A DNA stretch of 64,000 nt from Bin75 sp965223955. Lineage in GTDB: Bacteria; Nitrospirota; Nitrospiria; Nitrospirales; UBA8639. The stretch lies in contig OZ245029.1 of NCBI GenBank assembly GCA_965223955.1, forward strand, positions 496,001-560,000, read 5' to 3'. The notes beneath the pieces are model-generated. The model searched no databases, had not been told where the DNA came from, and saw only the letters and a program-made list of their open reading frames with translations. Shown here one piece after another: positions 1 through 8,664 of the stretch. Made by a program: the position numbers and the translations under genes. Within the stretch, counting starts at the first letter, position 1. Every line of letters begins with the position of its first letter.

Positions 1-903
1 TTTCTTCAGGCCCAACCCAACGGGGAGGGAGGCACCACCCGTGATGCCATACGATACGACTATGACGTGGCCAAGTGGGACACGCTCGTCAATCCCGACA
101 CCGGGGCAGTGGCCTTCCCTGGCTGGCCTCTTGAAGAGGGCACGGCCTTCCCTAACGTGCCTAGAGATCCTAGTTATTATGATGACCCGAAATTCAATAG
201 GGCCGCCATCCCTTGCGATTGCGGTTTTCAGGAGAAGCATCAATTCAACCTGCGTGCGATCTATGCGGTGGATGACGTCGGAGAGTTCGGAGCGTCGTTT
301 CAGTATGGGATGCTGGAGGGAACGAATATCCCTGGTGATTCGGACGGCACCCACTTCGCCGTTTCCACTCACGCTAAGAATCCGTTCGGCGATTTCACGC
401 TCTATTCACAACTCACGTACTACCAGTATGACATTACGGATAATACACCCTGGGGGACCGGAGACCTGATTCCGATGGGAGGGTATGATTATGCTTGGCT
501 GGTGGCAAGCAGGGGATGGATCCCCGCGGTCAATCTCCGCTACACCGGGTTGGACCCCGACACCATATGGCCGAGCTTCCTCTCCAGCATCAAGCCTGAT
601 AGCATTACGCCGTATATCGAGTGGAGTTCCATCATGAAACTGGCAAACGTTCCAATGACCGTTCCAATATATGGGGGAAATGCCTTCAACGACAATTCGT
701 TGTTGTTAATCGGTGCTTCATGGGTCCGTGGAGGCTGGTATATTTATAGCGATTTTGCGATGTCCACCGGCAACCTCTTTGTCGGCAACGATTATGGAAG
801 CTGCAACTTCTGCAACATCTATGATACCGGCGGCGGCAATGGTGCCAGCGGCCGTAACGACATGCAAAAACGTCTGAATATCAACTTCGGGTATTATTTT
901 TAA
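1..903 (+). CDS. Outer-membrane beta-barrel-like protein, 5' end missing
   Basis: The open frame is already open at base 1, so the gene starts before the window and only its last 300 codons are seen. The protein is rich in alternating aromatic and polar residues, Gly, Asn and Tyr, and ends in NINFGYYF. A terminal Phe after an amphipathic strand is typical of outer-membrane beta-barrel C-termini. Segments such as FGASFQYGMLEG and FTLYSQLTYYQYD look like transmembrane strands. I do not recognise a specific family; a porin or alginate-export-like barrel is possible. An internal ATG at 67 exists, but the frame runs through it without a break and no ribosome-binding site supports it. A strong hairpin follows about 30 bases after the stop. 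No function beyond an envelope location is claimed. Confidence 0.6.
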   Translation, partial: FLQAQPNGEGGTTRDAIRYDYDVAKWDTLVNPDTGAVAFPGWPLEEGTAFPNVPRDPSYYDDPKFNRAAIPCDCGFQEKHQFNLRAIYAVDDVGEFGASFQYGMLEGTNIPGDSDGTHFAVSTHAKNPFGDFTLYSQLTYYQYDITDNTPWGTGDLIPMGGYDYAWLVASRGWIPAVNLRYTGLDPDTIWPSFLSSIKPDSITPYIEWSSIMKLANVPMTVPIYGGNAFNDNSLLLIGASWVRGGWYIYSDFAMSTGNLFVGNDYGSCNFCNIYDTGGGNGASGRNDMQKRLNINFGYYF

Positions 904-935
904 GCGCGGTTCCGGTCAGAACCGGTGGTTGTCCC

Positions 936-959
936 CCGGCGCAAGTGATCTTGCGCCGG
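936..959 (+). terminator. Strong GC-rich hairpin after the barrel gene
   Basis: CCGGCGCAAG, a 4-base loop TGAT, then CTTGCGCCGG form a perfect 10-bp stem 33 bases after the stop codon at 903. No T-run follows, so it is either a Rho-independent-like terminator without a U tract or an mRNA-stabilising hairpin. A weaker hairpin (GGTTCC/GAACC) lies just before it. Confidence 0.5.
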
Positions 960-1322
960 AGCCGACTGCCAAGCCCTCTTCCCATCCCGGGCGCTCAGTC
1001 CGGCCTCCTTACCCTCGAAGCCCTGCCCACAAACAGCACCACGTCCACCAAAGCCTTCCTGCGGAAGCCGGCGTCCGGCAGTCGCAGTCTAAGCCGAAGG
1101 CGTGAATCCTGCTTGTCCTGAACCACAACGAAGGAAGCGAAGGCGTGAATCCGCTTCGCCGAATGAGGTTCAATCAGATTCTGCAAAATTCATTATAATC
1201 AAGTGGTTGCAAAGAAATTCGATGGCCTGAATCCAGAAAACGTCTCGTTCACAACATCGTCCTGACAGGACAACGGGGACATCGGGAACCATCGAGTCGT
1301 GGTCCGTCGGACAGATTGAAGG
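960..1322. other. Intergenic spacer with degenerate dispersed repeat text
   Basis: No convincing gene. The segment holds fragments such as GAAGGCGTGAATCC (twice, near 1098 and 1140) and TTGTCCTGAACC. These resemble the repeat-rich spacers elsewhere in the window (23.3-24.1 kb, 44.5-44.7 kb, 57.2-57.4 kb). The short minus-strand open frame at 995-1186 is Arg-rich, follows the repeats and is not believed. Confidence 0.5.
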
Positions 1323-2409
1323 TGTATAGGTTCAGAAACATATGGCACTCCTTGACCCAGGAGGAGTCACCATGCACATCCACCATCTCGGCTACCGGAT
1401 CCGGGGGTTCTATCGAGTAGCCAATCTGGGCTATCGTTGGGACATGATACCCAACGAAGCTCACCACCGACTCAAGATTCTGACGTTCTGGGCCACCCAT
1501 GGCCCGGCGGCGACCCAGGATGCCTATGCGGTCAGCCGCCGGACGCTCGCGCGCTGGAAACACACGTTGACCCAGGCCGGCGGTCAGCCCGCCGCCTTGG
1601 CCGCCCGCTCCCGTGCCCCCCACCGACGGCGCCAGCCCCACAGCCCGCCCGCACTGAACCAGGAGATCCGGCGTCTGCGCACCACCTTCCCTAACCTCGG
1701 GAAGGCCAAACTCCACGTCCTGCTGGCCCCGTGGTGTGAGGCCCACGGCCTCGCCCTGCCCAGTGTCTCCACCATTGGGCGCCTGATCGCCCGTGCGCCC
1801 GACAAGATGCGGCACGCCCCCGTCCGCTTGACGGCGCGGGGCCAGCCTAAACCCGTCGTGCGGCCGCGCAAAGCGCGGAAACCCCGCGGCCACTCCGCCC
1901 CGCCCCTCGAGGTGTTCGCCTGTGATACCGTCGTCCGGCTCCAGGCGGGCCTCCGCCGCTACTTGTTCCCCTTTCTCGATCCCCACTCGCGCTTCGCGGT
2001 CGCCGTGGCCACGCCCCCCGCGTCCAGCCGCCAGGCGACCCGCGCGCTGGAGGCCTTGTGCCAGGTGCTGCCACGCCCCCCGCGGGTCGTGCTCTCCGAC
2101 AACGGCTCGGAATTCCTGGGCCACTTCCAGCAGCGGTTGGAGGCGCGCGGCATCACGCACTGGTGGACCTATCCCCGTTCCCCGAAAATGAATGCCCATG
2201 TAGAACGGTTCAACCGGACCATTCAGGAACAGTTCGTGGACTATCATGAGGACTTGCTGTTCGACGACGTGGCCCTGTTCAACCAACAATTGGCCGACTG
2301 GTTGATCGCGTATAACACCGTCTTACCCCACCATAGCCTTGGCCGCCAATCTCCGGTACAATTCCTCCTTCACCATCAACCCGAGTGCCAAATGTGGTGG
2401 ACCCATACA
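1323..2409 (+). mobile_element. IS481-family insertion sequence, copy A (1087 bp)
   Basis: One of three elements that read as identical (the others are at 58899-59985 and 60620-61706). The ends were set by where identity between copies starts and stops. The left end begins TGTATAGGTTCAG. The right end, read inward, begins TGTATGGGTCCAC. Both then contain GGCACTC, so they are imperfect terminal inverted repeats starting with TGT, as in IS481. No direct target repeat is visible here (GAAGG on the left, GTCGG on the right), so this copy has probably lost its original partner flank or made no duplication. It sits directly upstream of the betaine methyltransferase gene. Confidence 0.9.
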
Positions 2410-2553
2410 GTCGGTTGCTCAAACAGACTCAAAGCGTTAGAGTGGAGGTTCCGCAATGACCCTTTTCCGTTCTTTCATCCAATCCAAAAGTCGAGCCTGC
2501 TCGACGAGGAAGGGATTGTGAGTCTGACCATCGAGGAGGTGGACCATGGGTAA
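1372..2553 (+). CDS. IS481-type DDE transposase, copy A, reading through the IS end
   Basis: DDE/rve-fold transposase. It has an N-terminal helix-turn-helix region (about residues 15-60), an Arg/Pro-rich linker, and an integrase core with Asp in FACDTV, Asp in VLSDNGSEF and Glu in NAHVERFNRT. The start chosen is the ATG at 1372 because a perfect AGGAGG lies 7 bases upstream; an in-frame ATG at 1342 lacks this. The element carries no stop codon of its own. The frame passes the right end at 2409 and continues 48 codons into host DNA, stopping with a TAA at 2551-2553 that lies inside the first codons of the methyltransferase gene. The last 48 residues are therefore not transposase sequence. Activity cannot be judged, but the catalytic residues are intact. 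Confidence 0.88.
   Translation: MHIHHLGYRIRGFYRVANLGYRWDMIPNEAHHRLKILTFWATHGPAATQDAYAVSRRTLARWKHTLTQAGGQPAALAARSRAPHRRRQPHSPPALNQEIRRLRTTFPNLGKAKLHVLLAPWCEAHGLALPSVSTIGRLIARAPDKMRHAPVRLTARGQPKPVVRPRKARKPRGHSAPPLEVFACDTVVRLQAGLRRYLFPFLDPHSRFAVAVATPPASSRQATRALEALCQVLPRPPRVVLSDNGSEFLGHFQQRLEARGITHWWTYPRSPKMNAHVERFNRTIQEQFVDYHEDLLFDDVALFNQQLADWLIAYNTVLPHHSLGRQSPVQFLLHHQPECQMWWTHTVGCSNRLKALEWRFRNDPFPFFHPIQKSSLLDEEGIVSLTIEEVDHG
2455..2521 (+). CDS. Possible 21-residue leader peptide upstream of the betaine gene
   Basis: A GGAGG lies 7 bases before an ATG at 2455, giving MTLFRSFIQSKSRACSTRKGL and a TGA. The small frame ends 24 bases before the methyltransferase start, which has its own AGGAGG. It may be an upstream regulatory peptide or the remnant of a gene cut by the insertion sequence. 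No family is recognised; the support is the ribosome-binding site and the position only. Confidence 0.25.
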
Positions 2554-4192
2554 AGAACAGTTAGACGGTGAGAACCCCATCGCCCAACGAAAAACCGACC
2601 AATACAAACGTGAATACGTCCATGACTTTGTCAGAAAATGGGATGAACTCATTGATTGGGAGGCCCGAGCCAAAAGTGAAGGGGATTTTTTCATCAATAT
2701 CCTGAAAAAACGTGGCGTCCAACGGATACTGGACGTGGCAACGGGAACGGGATTTCACTCCATCCGGCTCCTGAAGGCCGGGTTCGACGTGACCAGCGCG
2801 GACGGCAGCCCGGAAATGCTGGCGCAAGCCTTTGAAAATGCTACACGCGCGGGCTTTATTATGAAAACCCTCCATGCTGACTGGCGGTGGCTGAGTCGGG
2901 ATATTCACATCCAATATGATGCGGTCATTTGCTTAGGTAATTCTCTGACCCATCTGTTTTCAGAACAGGATCGCCGGAAATCCCTCGCCGAATTCTATTC
3001 GGTGCTGCACCACGACGGCGTCCTGATCCTCGATCAACGGAATTACGACGGCATCCTCGATAACGGGTTCACCTCCAAACACGTCTATTACTACTGTGGG
3101 GACAACGTCAGTGCCGAGCCTGAATACGTTGATGAAGGCTTGGCCCGATTCCGGTATCGGTTCCCGGACGACTCGGAATATCATCTCAACATGTTCCCCT
3201 TACGCAAGGATTACGTGAGAAAACTCATGGGAGAGGTGGGGTTTCAGCAAGTCAAAACCTTTGCGGACTTTCAAGAGACACACCGGGTCGTGGACCCTGA
3301 TTTCTATGTCCACGTTGCTGAAAAACTGTATAAAAACGAAGAACGGCCCGTTAAAGTTTCAGTGGGGTATTCTCAGTCCGTCGAGACCGCCAGAAGCTAC
3401 TACAACAGCCATGATGCCGACCGATTTTATGCCACCGTGTGGGGGGGCGAGGACATTCACGTCGGTCTCTATGAACACGACACGGATACGATCTTCGAGG
3501 CGAGTCGCAAAACGGTCGAGAAAATGGCCTCCATGGTCAAGGATCTCGGGCCTGCGACTCGGGTGCTGGATATTGGCTCAGGGTACGGAGGGTCGGCCAG
3601 ATACCTGGTCAAGCGCTATGAATGCCAGGTTGGCTGTCTGAATTTGAGCGAAACACAAAATGCCAGAAACCGCGAACTCAACGCCCAGGAGAAATACTCC
3701 CTGGTCATCAACGTGGTTGACGGCAATTTTGAAGATATTCCCATACCGGATAACAGTGTGGACGTGGTTTGGTCGCAGGATGCTATTTTGCACAGCGGGA
3801 ATCGCGAGAAGGTCTTTGAAGAAGTCAATCGGGTCCTTTCCCCGGGCGGACAGTTTATTTTTACCGACCCGATGCAGAGTGAACATTGCCCACAGGAAGC
3901 CCTGCAACCCATTCTCGACCGTATTCACCTCGACTCTCTGGGTTCAATTCCGCGCTACAAGGATACGCTGGTGGGACTCGGGTTCAAAGAGCTGACAATC
4001 GTGGACCTCTCTGAAAACCTGGCTGCTCATTACGGGCGGGTCCTGGAAGAAGTTCGCGCCAATCAATGGAGTTTGGTGCGAGTCTGCAGCGAGGACTACA
4101 TCGAACGCATGAAAACCGGTCTCCAACACTGGATCGACGGCGGCACGGGCGGTCATCTCACCTGGGGGATTCTCCACTTCCAAAAGCCGTGA
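2546..4192 (+). CDS. Fused glycine/sarcosine and dimethylglycine N-methyltransferase
   Basis: A 548-residue protein with two class-I SAM methyltransferase domains. The first (about 1-270) has its SAM-binding motif ILDVATGTGF at 61-70 and resembles glycine/sarcosine N-methyltransferase. The second (about 275-548) begins VGYSQSVETARSYYNSHDAD, has RVLDIGSGYGG near 340, and resembles sarcosine/dimethylglycine N-methyltransferase. Together they would methylate glycine three times to betaine, a cytoplasmic osmoprotectant, using S-adenosylmethionine. In many halophiles these are two genes; here they are fused, as in some actinomycetes. AGGAGG at 2534-2539 fixes the ATG. The gene starts 136 bases after insertion sequence copy A, whose transposase frame ends inside its first codons, so IS-driven transcription or translational coupling is possible. 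Confidence 0.9.
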   Translation: MGKEQLDGENPIAQRKTDQYKREYVHDFVRKWDELIDWEARAKSEGDFFINILKKRGVQRILDVATGTGFHSIRLLKAGFDVTSADGSPEMLAQAFENATRAGFIMKTLHADWRWLSRDIHIQYDAVICLGNSLTHLFSEQDRRKSLAEFYSVLHHDGVLILDQRNYDGILDNGFTSKHVYYYCGDNVSAEPEYVDEGLARFRYRFPDDSEYHLNMFPLRKDYVRKLMGEVGFQQVKTFADFQETHRVVDPDFYVHVAEKLYKNEERPVKVSVGYSQSVETARSYYNSHDADRFYATVWGGEDIHVGLYEHDTDTIFEASRKTVEKMASMVKDLGPATRVLDIGSGYGGSARYLVKRYECQVGCLNLSETQNARNRELNAQEKYSLVINVVDGNFEDIPIPDNSVDVVWSQDAILHSGNREKVFEEVNRVLSPGGQFIFTDPMQSEHCPQEALQPILDRIHLDSLGSIPRYKDTLVGLGFKELTIVDLSENLAAHYGRVLEEVRANQWSLVRVCSEDYIERMKTGLQHWIDGGTGGHLTWGILHFQKP

Positions 4193-4268
4193 CGGCGAAC
4201 CCGGCTTTTTCCTGCATCACGAGATCGTGGCGTGACTCGTTCAGCCGAACGAGAACGGAACCAGGGGA

Positions 4269-5654
4269 TCAGCGTTCAATACGGTAGGGTTTGGCCGGCT
4301 TGGCAAAGTCTCCCGAGGGCCCGAACCGGCCTTCTTCGCCAAGCACCTTATCCGGGTCGGTATATTCAATATCCTTCACGTCCATACGCGCATCGCCTGT
4401 GGGCGGCTCCCAGCCAAGTTTCTCCAGAGTTTCCACCACGGTTTTCTTCAGCGCGCTCGATGCCGTCAGTCGGGTCGAAGCAAACGCCATCACCCGTTCG
4501 CTTTCTTTTTCAACCTTAGAGGCATCCGGATCATGGAGAAAGGACACCAACGACTCAATGGCTGCATCACCGATCAGCACCAACGAAGAGGCGGCGTACT
4601 CTCGTAACACGATATCCTTTAACAGCAGGATAAGATCCGGAATCACCTTGGGATCCCGAAAATGGCCCAGCGCCGTCGCCGCGGCTTCTTTGATGAGTTG
4701 GTCTTCGCTGATAATACACCCGGGAGTCGGCCTCCCCTGTTGAGCGATGCCCTTGCCTTTCAGGGCATCCAACACGGGTGGCAAGGCTCGGGCGTCCCCG
4801 ATCATTCCAAGAGAGGCAATGGCGTGACGCTTCACGGCTCCATCCCTCATGGCGTCAATGAGCCCGTTAACGGCCAGGGGATTCCCGATAATCCCCAAGG
4901 CAATCGTGGCATCTTCGCGAACCGCCCGATCTTCATCCTTTAACGCTTCGATCAACGCTTCAACCACGCGCCCGTCCTTGGTCCACGCCCGTCCCATTTG
5001 ATAGTCGGTCGTCATGCCGCCCAACGCCCGAACGCCATGACAGCGGACCACAAAGTGCGGATCCCGTAAGGTTTCCAGGAGGGCGGGAATGGAAGCTTCA
5101 CCAATATACAGGAGGGCGGTTCCGGCGGTCTCCCGGACAATTTTCGAGGTATCCTTAAACAGCTTGATTAACACCGGAACGGCTCGAGGATCGCCGGTTC
5201 GCCCCAGCGCTTCCGCCGCCGCACTTTTCACGGCACCATCACGGTCTCGGCAGGCGATCATCAACGGTTGGACGGCATCGGGCTCCTTGAGGATTCCCAA
5301 GGCCTTCCCGGCTTGCTGACGAACGCGCCATCGGTCATCCTTCAAACAGGGAATGAGTTTCGGGACGGTGCCCTTCCCCATGGAGGCCATGGCGGATACG
5401 GCCTCATCCTGTACTTCCATCATATTGTCGTTGAACAACGTGATGAGCGCATCAATGGCCACGTCCCCGCCGATCTTCGCAAACGCCCGCCCCACGTGAA
5501 CCCGAACGGCCCAATAATCATCCTCCATGGCCGTGGAGAGGGCTTCAAGGGTATTCGGATCACCCAACTCCGCCAGAGCCTTCGCGGCTTCTTCACGCGT
5601 CACGTCGTCAACGTCGTCTAATGCTTCGACCCAGTGTTCTACACTCTGTGACAT
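4269..5654 (-). CDS. HEAT-repeat protein
   Basis: A 461-residue protein made almost entirely of HEAT (PBS-lyase-like) repeats of about 31 residues. Recurring signatures are AAKALAELGDP, AAAEALGRTGDP, DATIALGIIGNP and AATALGHFRDP. Such alpha-solenoids bind protein partners; no catalytic residues are expected. The last 60 residues are charged and repeat-free. There is no signal peptide, so it is probably cytoplasmic. It is the last gene of a minus-strand group with the secreted protein 31 bases upstream and the phosphodiesterase-like protein before that. The domain call is firm; the role is unknown. Confidence 0.88.
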   Translation of the reverse strand: MSQSVEHWVEALDDVDDVTREEAAKALAELGDPNTLEALSTAMEDDYWAVRVHVGRAFAKIGGDVAIDALITLFNDNMMEVQDEAVSAMASMGKGTVPKLIPCLKDDRWRVRQQAGKALGILKEPDAVQPLMIACRDRDGAVKSAAAEALGRTGDPRAVPVLIKLFKDTSKIVRETAGTALLYIGEASIPALLETLRDPHFVVRCHGVRALGGMTTDYQMGRAWTKDGRVVEALIEALKDEDRAVREDATIALGIIGNPLAVNGLIDAMRDGAVKRHAIASLGMIGDARALPPVLDALKGKGIAQQGRPTPGCIISEDQLIKEAAATALGHFRDPKVIPDLILLLKDIVLREYAASSLVLIGDAAIESLVSFLHDPDASKVEKESERVMAFASTRLTASSALKKTVVETLEKLGWEPPTGDARMDVKDIEYTDPDKVLGEEGRFGPSGDFAKPAKPYRIER

Positions 5655-5685
5655 GATTCCTGAGAGTTTTTCCTGATGATGCGTA

Positions 5686-6153
5686 TTAATGAACGGAAGG
5701 ATAATCGTAATCGCGTTCTTGTTTATACGGTTGCGTATGGCTACACCGAATCACGAGCCTGGCCGTTCCGAGGCCGTCCACGCATTGCGTTAAAGATTGC
5801 TCAAAATCCAATTTGCCCTCCAACGTCACCCGAAACAAAAAGTCGAACGTAAAGGTCCCGAAACGATACTCGCCCGGTTTCAATTGAATTTCCCGCACGT
5901 CGGTCGTCTTATAGGATTCATACGTAATGGGGTCATTGGTCCAGATCAAAGGGGTGATGCCCGGCACGTGCCACCACGTCGGAGGAGCGAGTGCCGTGGG
6001 ATCAATGGTAATCGCATATTCCCGCGTTAACGGATTCACGGCTTCCCGTGCCACGCTGATGTCGCCGATCAGCACACTTCCGGCGAGAATGCCTGCCAAA
6101 ATGAGAGCGCTACTTTTTAAAGAACGTGGAAGATCCAAGCTCGAACGTCTCAT
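5686..6153 (-). CDS. Secreted protein of unknown function
   Basis: A 155-residue protein with a basic N-terminus followed by a hydrophobic stretch (SALILAGILAGSVLIGDISV) ending near an ALA/VAREA-type cleavage region, so export is likely. The mature part is Trp/Pro/Tyr-rich and contains two Cys residues in the last third (LTQCVDGLG and VIRCSHTQP) that could form a disulfide in the periplasm. It overlaps the 3' end of the upstream phosphodiesterase-like gene by 44 bases, which suggests co-translation. I do not recognise a family. Confidence 0.7.
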   Translation of the reverse strand: MRRSSLDLPRSLKSSALILAGILAGSVLIGDISVAREAVNPLTREYAITIDPTALAPPTWWHVPGITPLIWTNDPITYESYKTTDVREIQLKPGEYRFGTFTFDFLFRVTLEGKLDFEQSLTQCVDGLGTARLVIRCSHTQPYKQERDYDYPSVH

Positions 6154-7135
6154 TTCCCGTTGTCCTTCGTTCCGGTCGCTTTTGAAAAATTTCCGTCAGG
6201 GCTCGACTTTCCCATTCAGTATGGGTTTCCAATCCGAGCGCTGCAAGCACCGTTGCCCCAATGTCCATGATACTCACGTGATCGGGAATGGTATACCCCG
6301 GCTTCACATTCGCACCCCAGGCAAGCCAAGGCACCGGGGATGGTTGGTGCGCCCCCGCGGCCATTTTCGCATTTAAGGCTGGAGGGGAATCCGGTCCCTG
6401 TAAGCCCGCCACCATCACCATGGTTTTGTCCAGGACACCGTATTCGTGATAGATCGCCATCACGTCCGCGATGGCCGTATCAACCGTTTGGAGGGCTTCT
6501 TTATACTGCCTTGAGTCCCATCCGCGTTTGTGGGCGACGTCCGCCGGTTCAGGAAGGTGGGCAACCAGGAGCCCGGGCATCTCGAAGATACGAAAATTAT
6601 AGCCGCCTGGGCTGGTCACTTTTTTCAGGTAATCTTTAATATATTCCACCAAGGTGGAGGGATTGCACTGGGGTTTGGCTTTCCCGCACGTTTGCATATC
6701 CACGTAAATTTCCGGTCTGGCCAATTGATAAAACCGCTCATCCATGATGAAGAGCGCCGTATCGACCCCGCCGGCGAGATCAAGATAATCGAACAGGGTG
6801 GGAGCACGAAGAAACGACCGGGAAAAATCGTAGGTTTCCCATTCCTGATTCACGCGATGTTTCTTGACGGGCAGTCCCGTCAGGAGACTGGCCATGGCCG
6901 GCACCGCGAACGACGGAGACACCGATTGCGCATTCCAGGTGACCGCACCTTCCTGGGCGAGTTTCTGAAGAACCGGCATGGTCCCGTTTTGAATCACGTC
7001 ATTGCTTACGCCCTCCAAGACAAACAGCAGGACGTGATCGGCTTGGGTTGGGGTTGAAGAGGCAAAAACCGGGCTTCTCTCCGGAAAACCGAGAGCCCAA
7101 ATCGCAAGCAGAGAAATCGTAATTCTTACAAACAT
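6110..7135 (-). CDS. Exported type I phosphodiesterase / alkaline-phosphatase-superfamily protein
   Basis: A 341-residue protein from the ATG at 7135. That start gives a clean signal peptide (MFVRITISLLAIWALGF...VFAS). A longer frame from a TTG at 7213 is possible but buries the signal. The mature protein begins DHVLLFVLEGVSNDVIQNG, which matches the first metal-binding segment of nucleotide pyrophosphatase/phosphodiesterases. SPSFAVPAMASLLTGLPVKKH is the usual place of the catalytic Thr/Ser, followed by a late GAHQPSPVPWLAWG metal-binding stretch. The first metal Asp is replaced in this alignment (LEG where LDG is usual), so activity is uncertain. First gene of a minus-strand group with the secreted and HEAT proteins. 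The substrate is unknown. Confidence 0.75.
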   Translation of the reverse strand: MFVRITISLLAIWALGFPERSPVFASSTPTQADHVLLFVLEGVSNDVIQNGTMPVLQKLAQEGAVTWNAQSVSPSFAVPAMASLLTGLPVKKHRVNQEWETYDFSRSFLRAPTLFDYLDLAGGVDTALFIMDERFYQLARPEIYVDMQTCGKAKPQCNPSTLVEYIKDYLKKVTSPGGYNFRIFEMPGLLVAHLPEPADVAHKRGWDSRQYKEALQTVDTAIADVMAIYHEYGVLDKTMVMVAGLQGPDSPPALNAKMAAGAHQPSPVPWLAWGANVKPGYTIPDHVSIMDIGATVLAALGLETHTEWESRALTEIFQKRPERRTTGNETFELGSSTFFKK

Positions 7136-7410
7136 GTTTCCAGGGTTATTGAACGGTACCGGGGGACGTGGAAGCAGGGAACTTAAGCACGCACCATCGT
7201 TCTGTGTTTTCAATGAAAAAGCCTCAAATGCCTCTTCGTAACAGCTTATGAAGGCAACTTACCATGCTGGATTTTCCACGGTCAACTATGCGAAAAATGG
7301 TATTGGAATCGTCTACAGTGAAAAGTAAAATCTCCGATTTGCGCATGGATCCCCTTTCAGGGTAAGACAGCAGGGCAAAGAGACTTTTTGCCTCATCCGG
7401 ATTTCGACTC
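7136..7410. other. Divergent spacer
   Basis: The spacer lies between the minus-strand phosphodiesterase group and the plus-strand lipase-fold gene. It contains A/T-rich stretches suitable for two outward promoters. No gene is supported: the minus-strand frame at 7224-7553 overlaps the start of the next gene and has no family features. Confidence 0.4.
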
Positions 7411-8664
7411 ATGCCACAGGAAAATAATTTTCTGCATTCCAGGTATTCCCGTTCAGATCCGGGGGATCGGGCCAGGTACGTCTCGTTTGAACCCGGGGCT
7501 CCGCCTTTTTCTCCTGCCTGGCAGGATGCACTCGGACGCCTGGGCAACAGCATGTGGGACGCGGGAGTCCGCGCGGTCGTCCTGGTGTATGGCTCCTACT
7601 TGGGGGCCGACCTCTTCGGATCAGGACGCCTGGATGAAGTCGGAGGTCTCAAACGAGGCTACTCCCGCGGCATTCCGGGGCTGGAGTCTCTCCTTGCGGC
7701 CCTTCGCCCCAACGAATATCAACAGTCCCCTTCCTGTAAGCCGCCCTTTGCCAATGACGACGCCGGCAAAACCAAGCTGGACAATCTTCTCAATGACAAA
7801 GGGAACTTTTCCGAAGACTATGTCAACGCGCTCAGGGACGGGCTCGGGAGTTCTCACGCGCTGGCCGTCCAACGCCACCTTTGGTCTTCCCTGCACCACC
7901 ATCCTGGTCGAATGGAAGGGGCGTTGGCTCTACTCCAAGAACTCAACCACCTCAAGACACAAAAAGACTTACAGGCCGACGATCGAATATTGATTATGGC
8001 CCATGGCCATGCCGGTCAATTGCCGGCGCTGCTTTCCAATCTGATGGCTCCGGGTGACTCTTCGATGCGTGAAACCGTGTTTGAAACCCTGGCCTGCTTT
8101 TATGAGCAACGTGAGACCCCATCCGAATCGATGCAACAGTTACAGGAACTGGACCGGTTGTTAGCCGAGAACCAATTTGCAACCTGGCCTTCGCTGGACG
8201 TTGTGACACTCGGCACGCCGATTCGGTACGGGTGGGACACGGAGAGCCTTGGGAAACTGCTCCACATCGTCAATCATCGCCCTATCCGGCAAGATGGAAA
8301 ACGGTGGCTGGCCAAAATGGAGTTGCCCCAAATCGTGATGGAAATGCCCATGGCTTCCGGCGGCGACTACGTTCACCAGCTTGCCGTAGCCGGAACCGAT
8401 GTCGTCCCCGCTTCACCATGGGAAGTGGAACTGGACCAGGCCTTACGCGAAAATCTGGAGCCGTATGACGGGTTTGAACGTTGGTTGGAATGCGCCAGAC
8501 GCGTGACCCGTTGCCCTAACGATGGGAAGTGCTTATTCATCGATTATCACGATACGACAGGGGTATCCCCTCATGAACACCTCTTTGGCCATGCCTGCTA
8601 CACGAGGCTGCACGCGTTGCTGTTTCAAACCAGCCACATCGTGGAAACGCTCTATGGGGCCTAG
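7411..8664 (+). CDS. Lipase/alpha-beta-hydrolase-like protein without the nucleophile serine
   Basis: A 417-residue cytoplasmic-looking protein. VRAVVLVYGSYLGADLF resembles the first strand and oxyanion region of lipases. DDRILIMAHGHAGQLPALLSNL sits where the nucleophile elbow (G-x-S-x-G) would be, but reads G-H-A-G-Q, and DVVTLGTPIRYGW is the lipase-like strand after it. A conserved late DGKCLFIDYHDT and ...HLFGHACY supply possible Asp and His residues. Ala in place of Ser would abolish classic hydrolase chemistry, so it may be a pseudo-enzyme or use another mechanism. It is a lone gene, 141 bases before pntAA. The fold assignment is moderate; the function is unknown. Confidence 0.6.
   Translation: MPQENNFLHSRYSRSDPGDRARYVSFEPGAPPFSPAWQDALGRLGNSMWDAGVRAVVLVYGSYLGADLFGSGRLDEVGGLKRGYSRGIPGLESLLAALRPNEYQQSPSCKPPFANDDAGKTKLDNLLNDKGNFSEDYVNALRDGLGSSHALAVQRHLWSSLHHHPGRMEGALALLQELNHLKTQKDLQADDRILIMAHGHAGQLPALLSNLMAPGDSSMRETVFETLACFYEQRETPSESMQQLQELDRLLAENQFATWPSLDVVTLGTPIRYGWDTESLGKLLHIVNHRPIRQDGKRWLAKMELPQIVMEMPMASGGDYVHQLAVAGTDVVPASPWEVELDQALRENLEPYDGFERWLECARRVTRCPNDGKCLFIDYHDTTGVSPHEHLFGHACYTRLHALLFQTSHIVETLYGA

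Noticed and set aside
1249..2289. Long minus-strand frame through IS copy A (and its equivalents in copies B and C)
   Set aside because: It is the antisense of the transposase; its length follows from high GC and codon bias. It has no family features.
1318..2414. Target duplication for IS copies A and B
   Set aside because: Five-base flanks do not match (GAAGG/GTCGG; TCTTC/GGGTC); swapping the flanks between A and B does not restore a match either.
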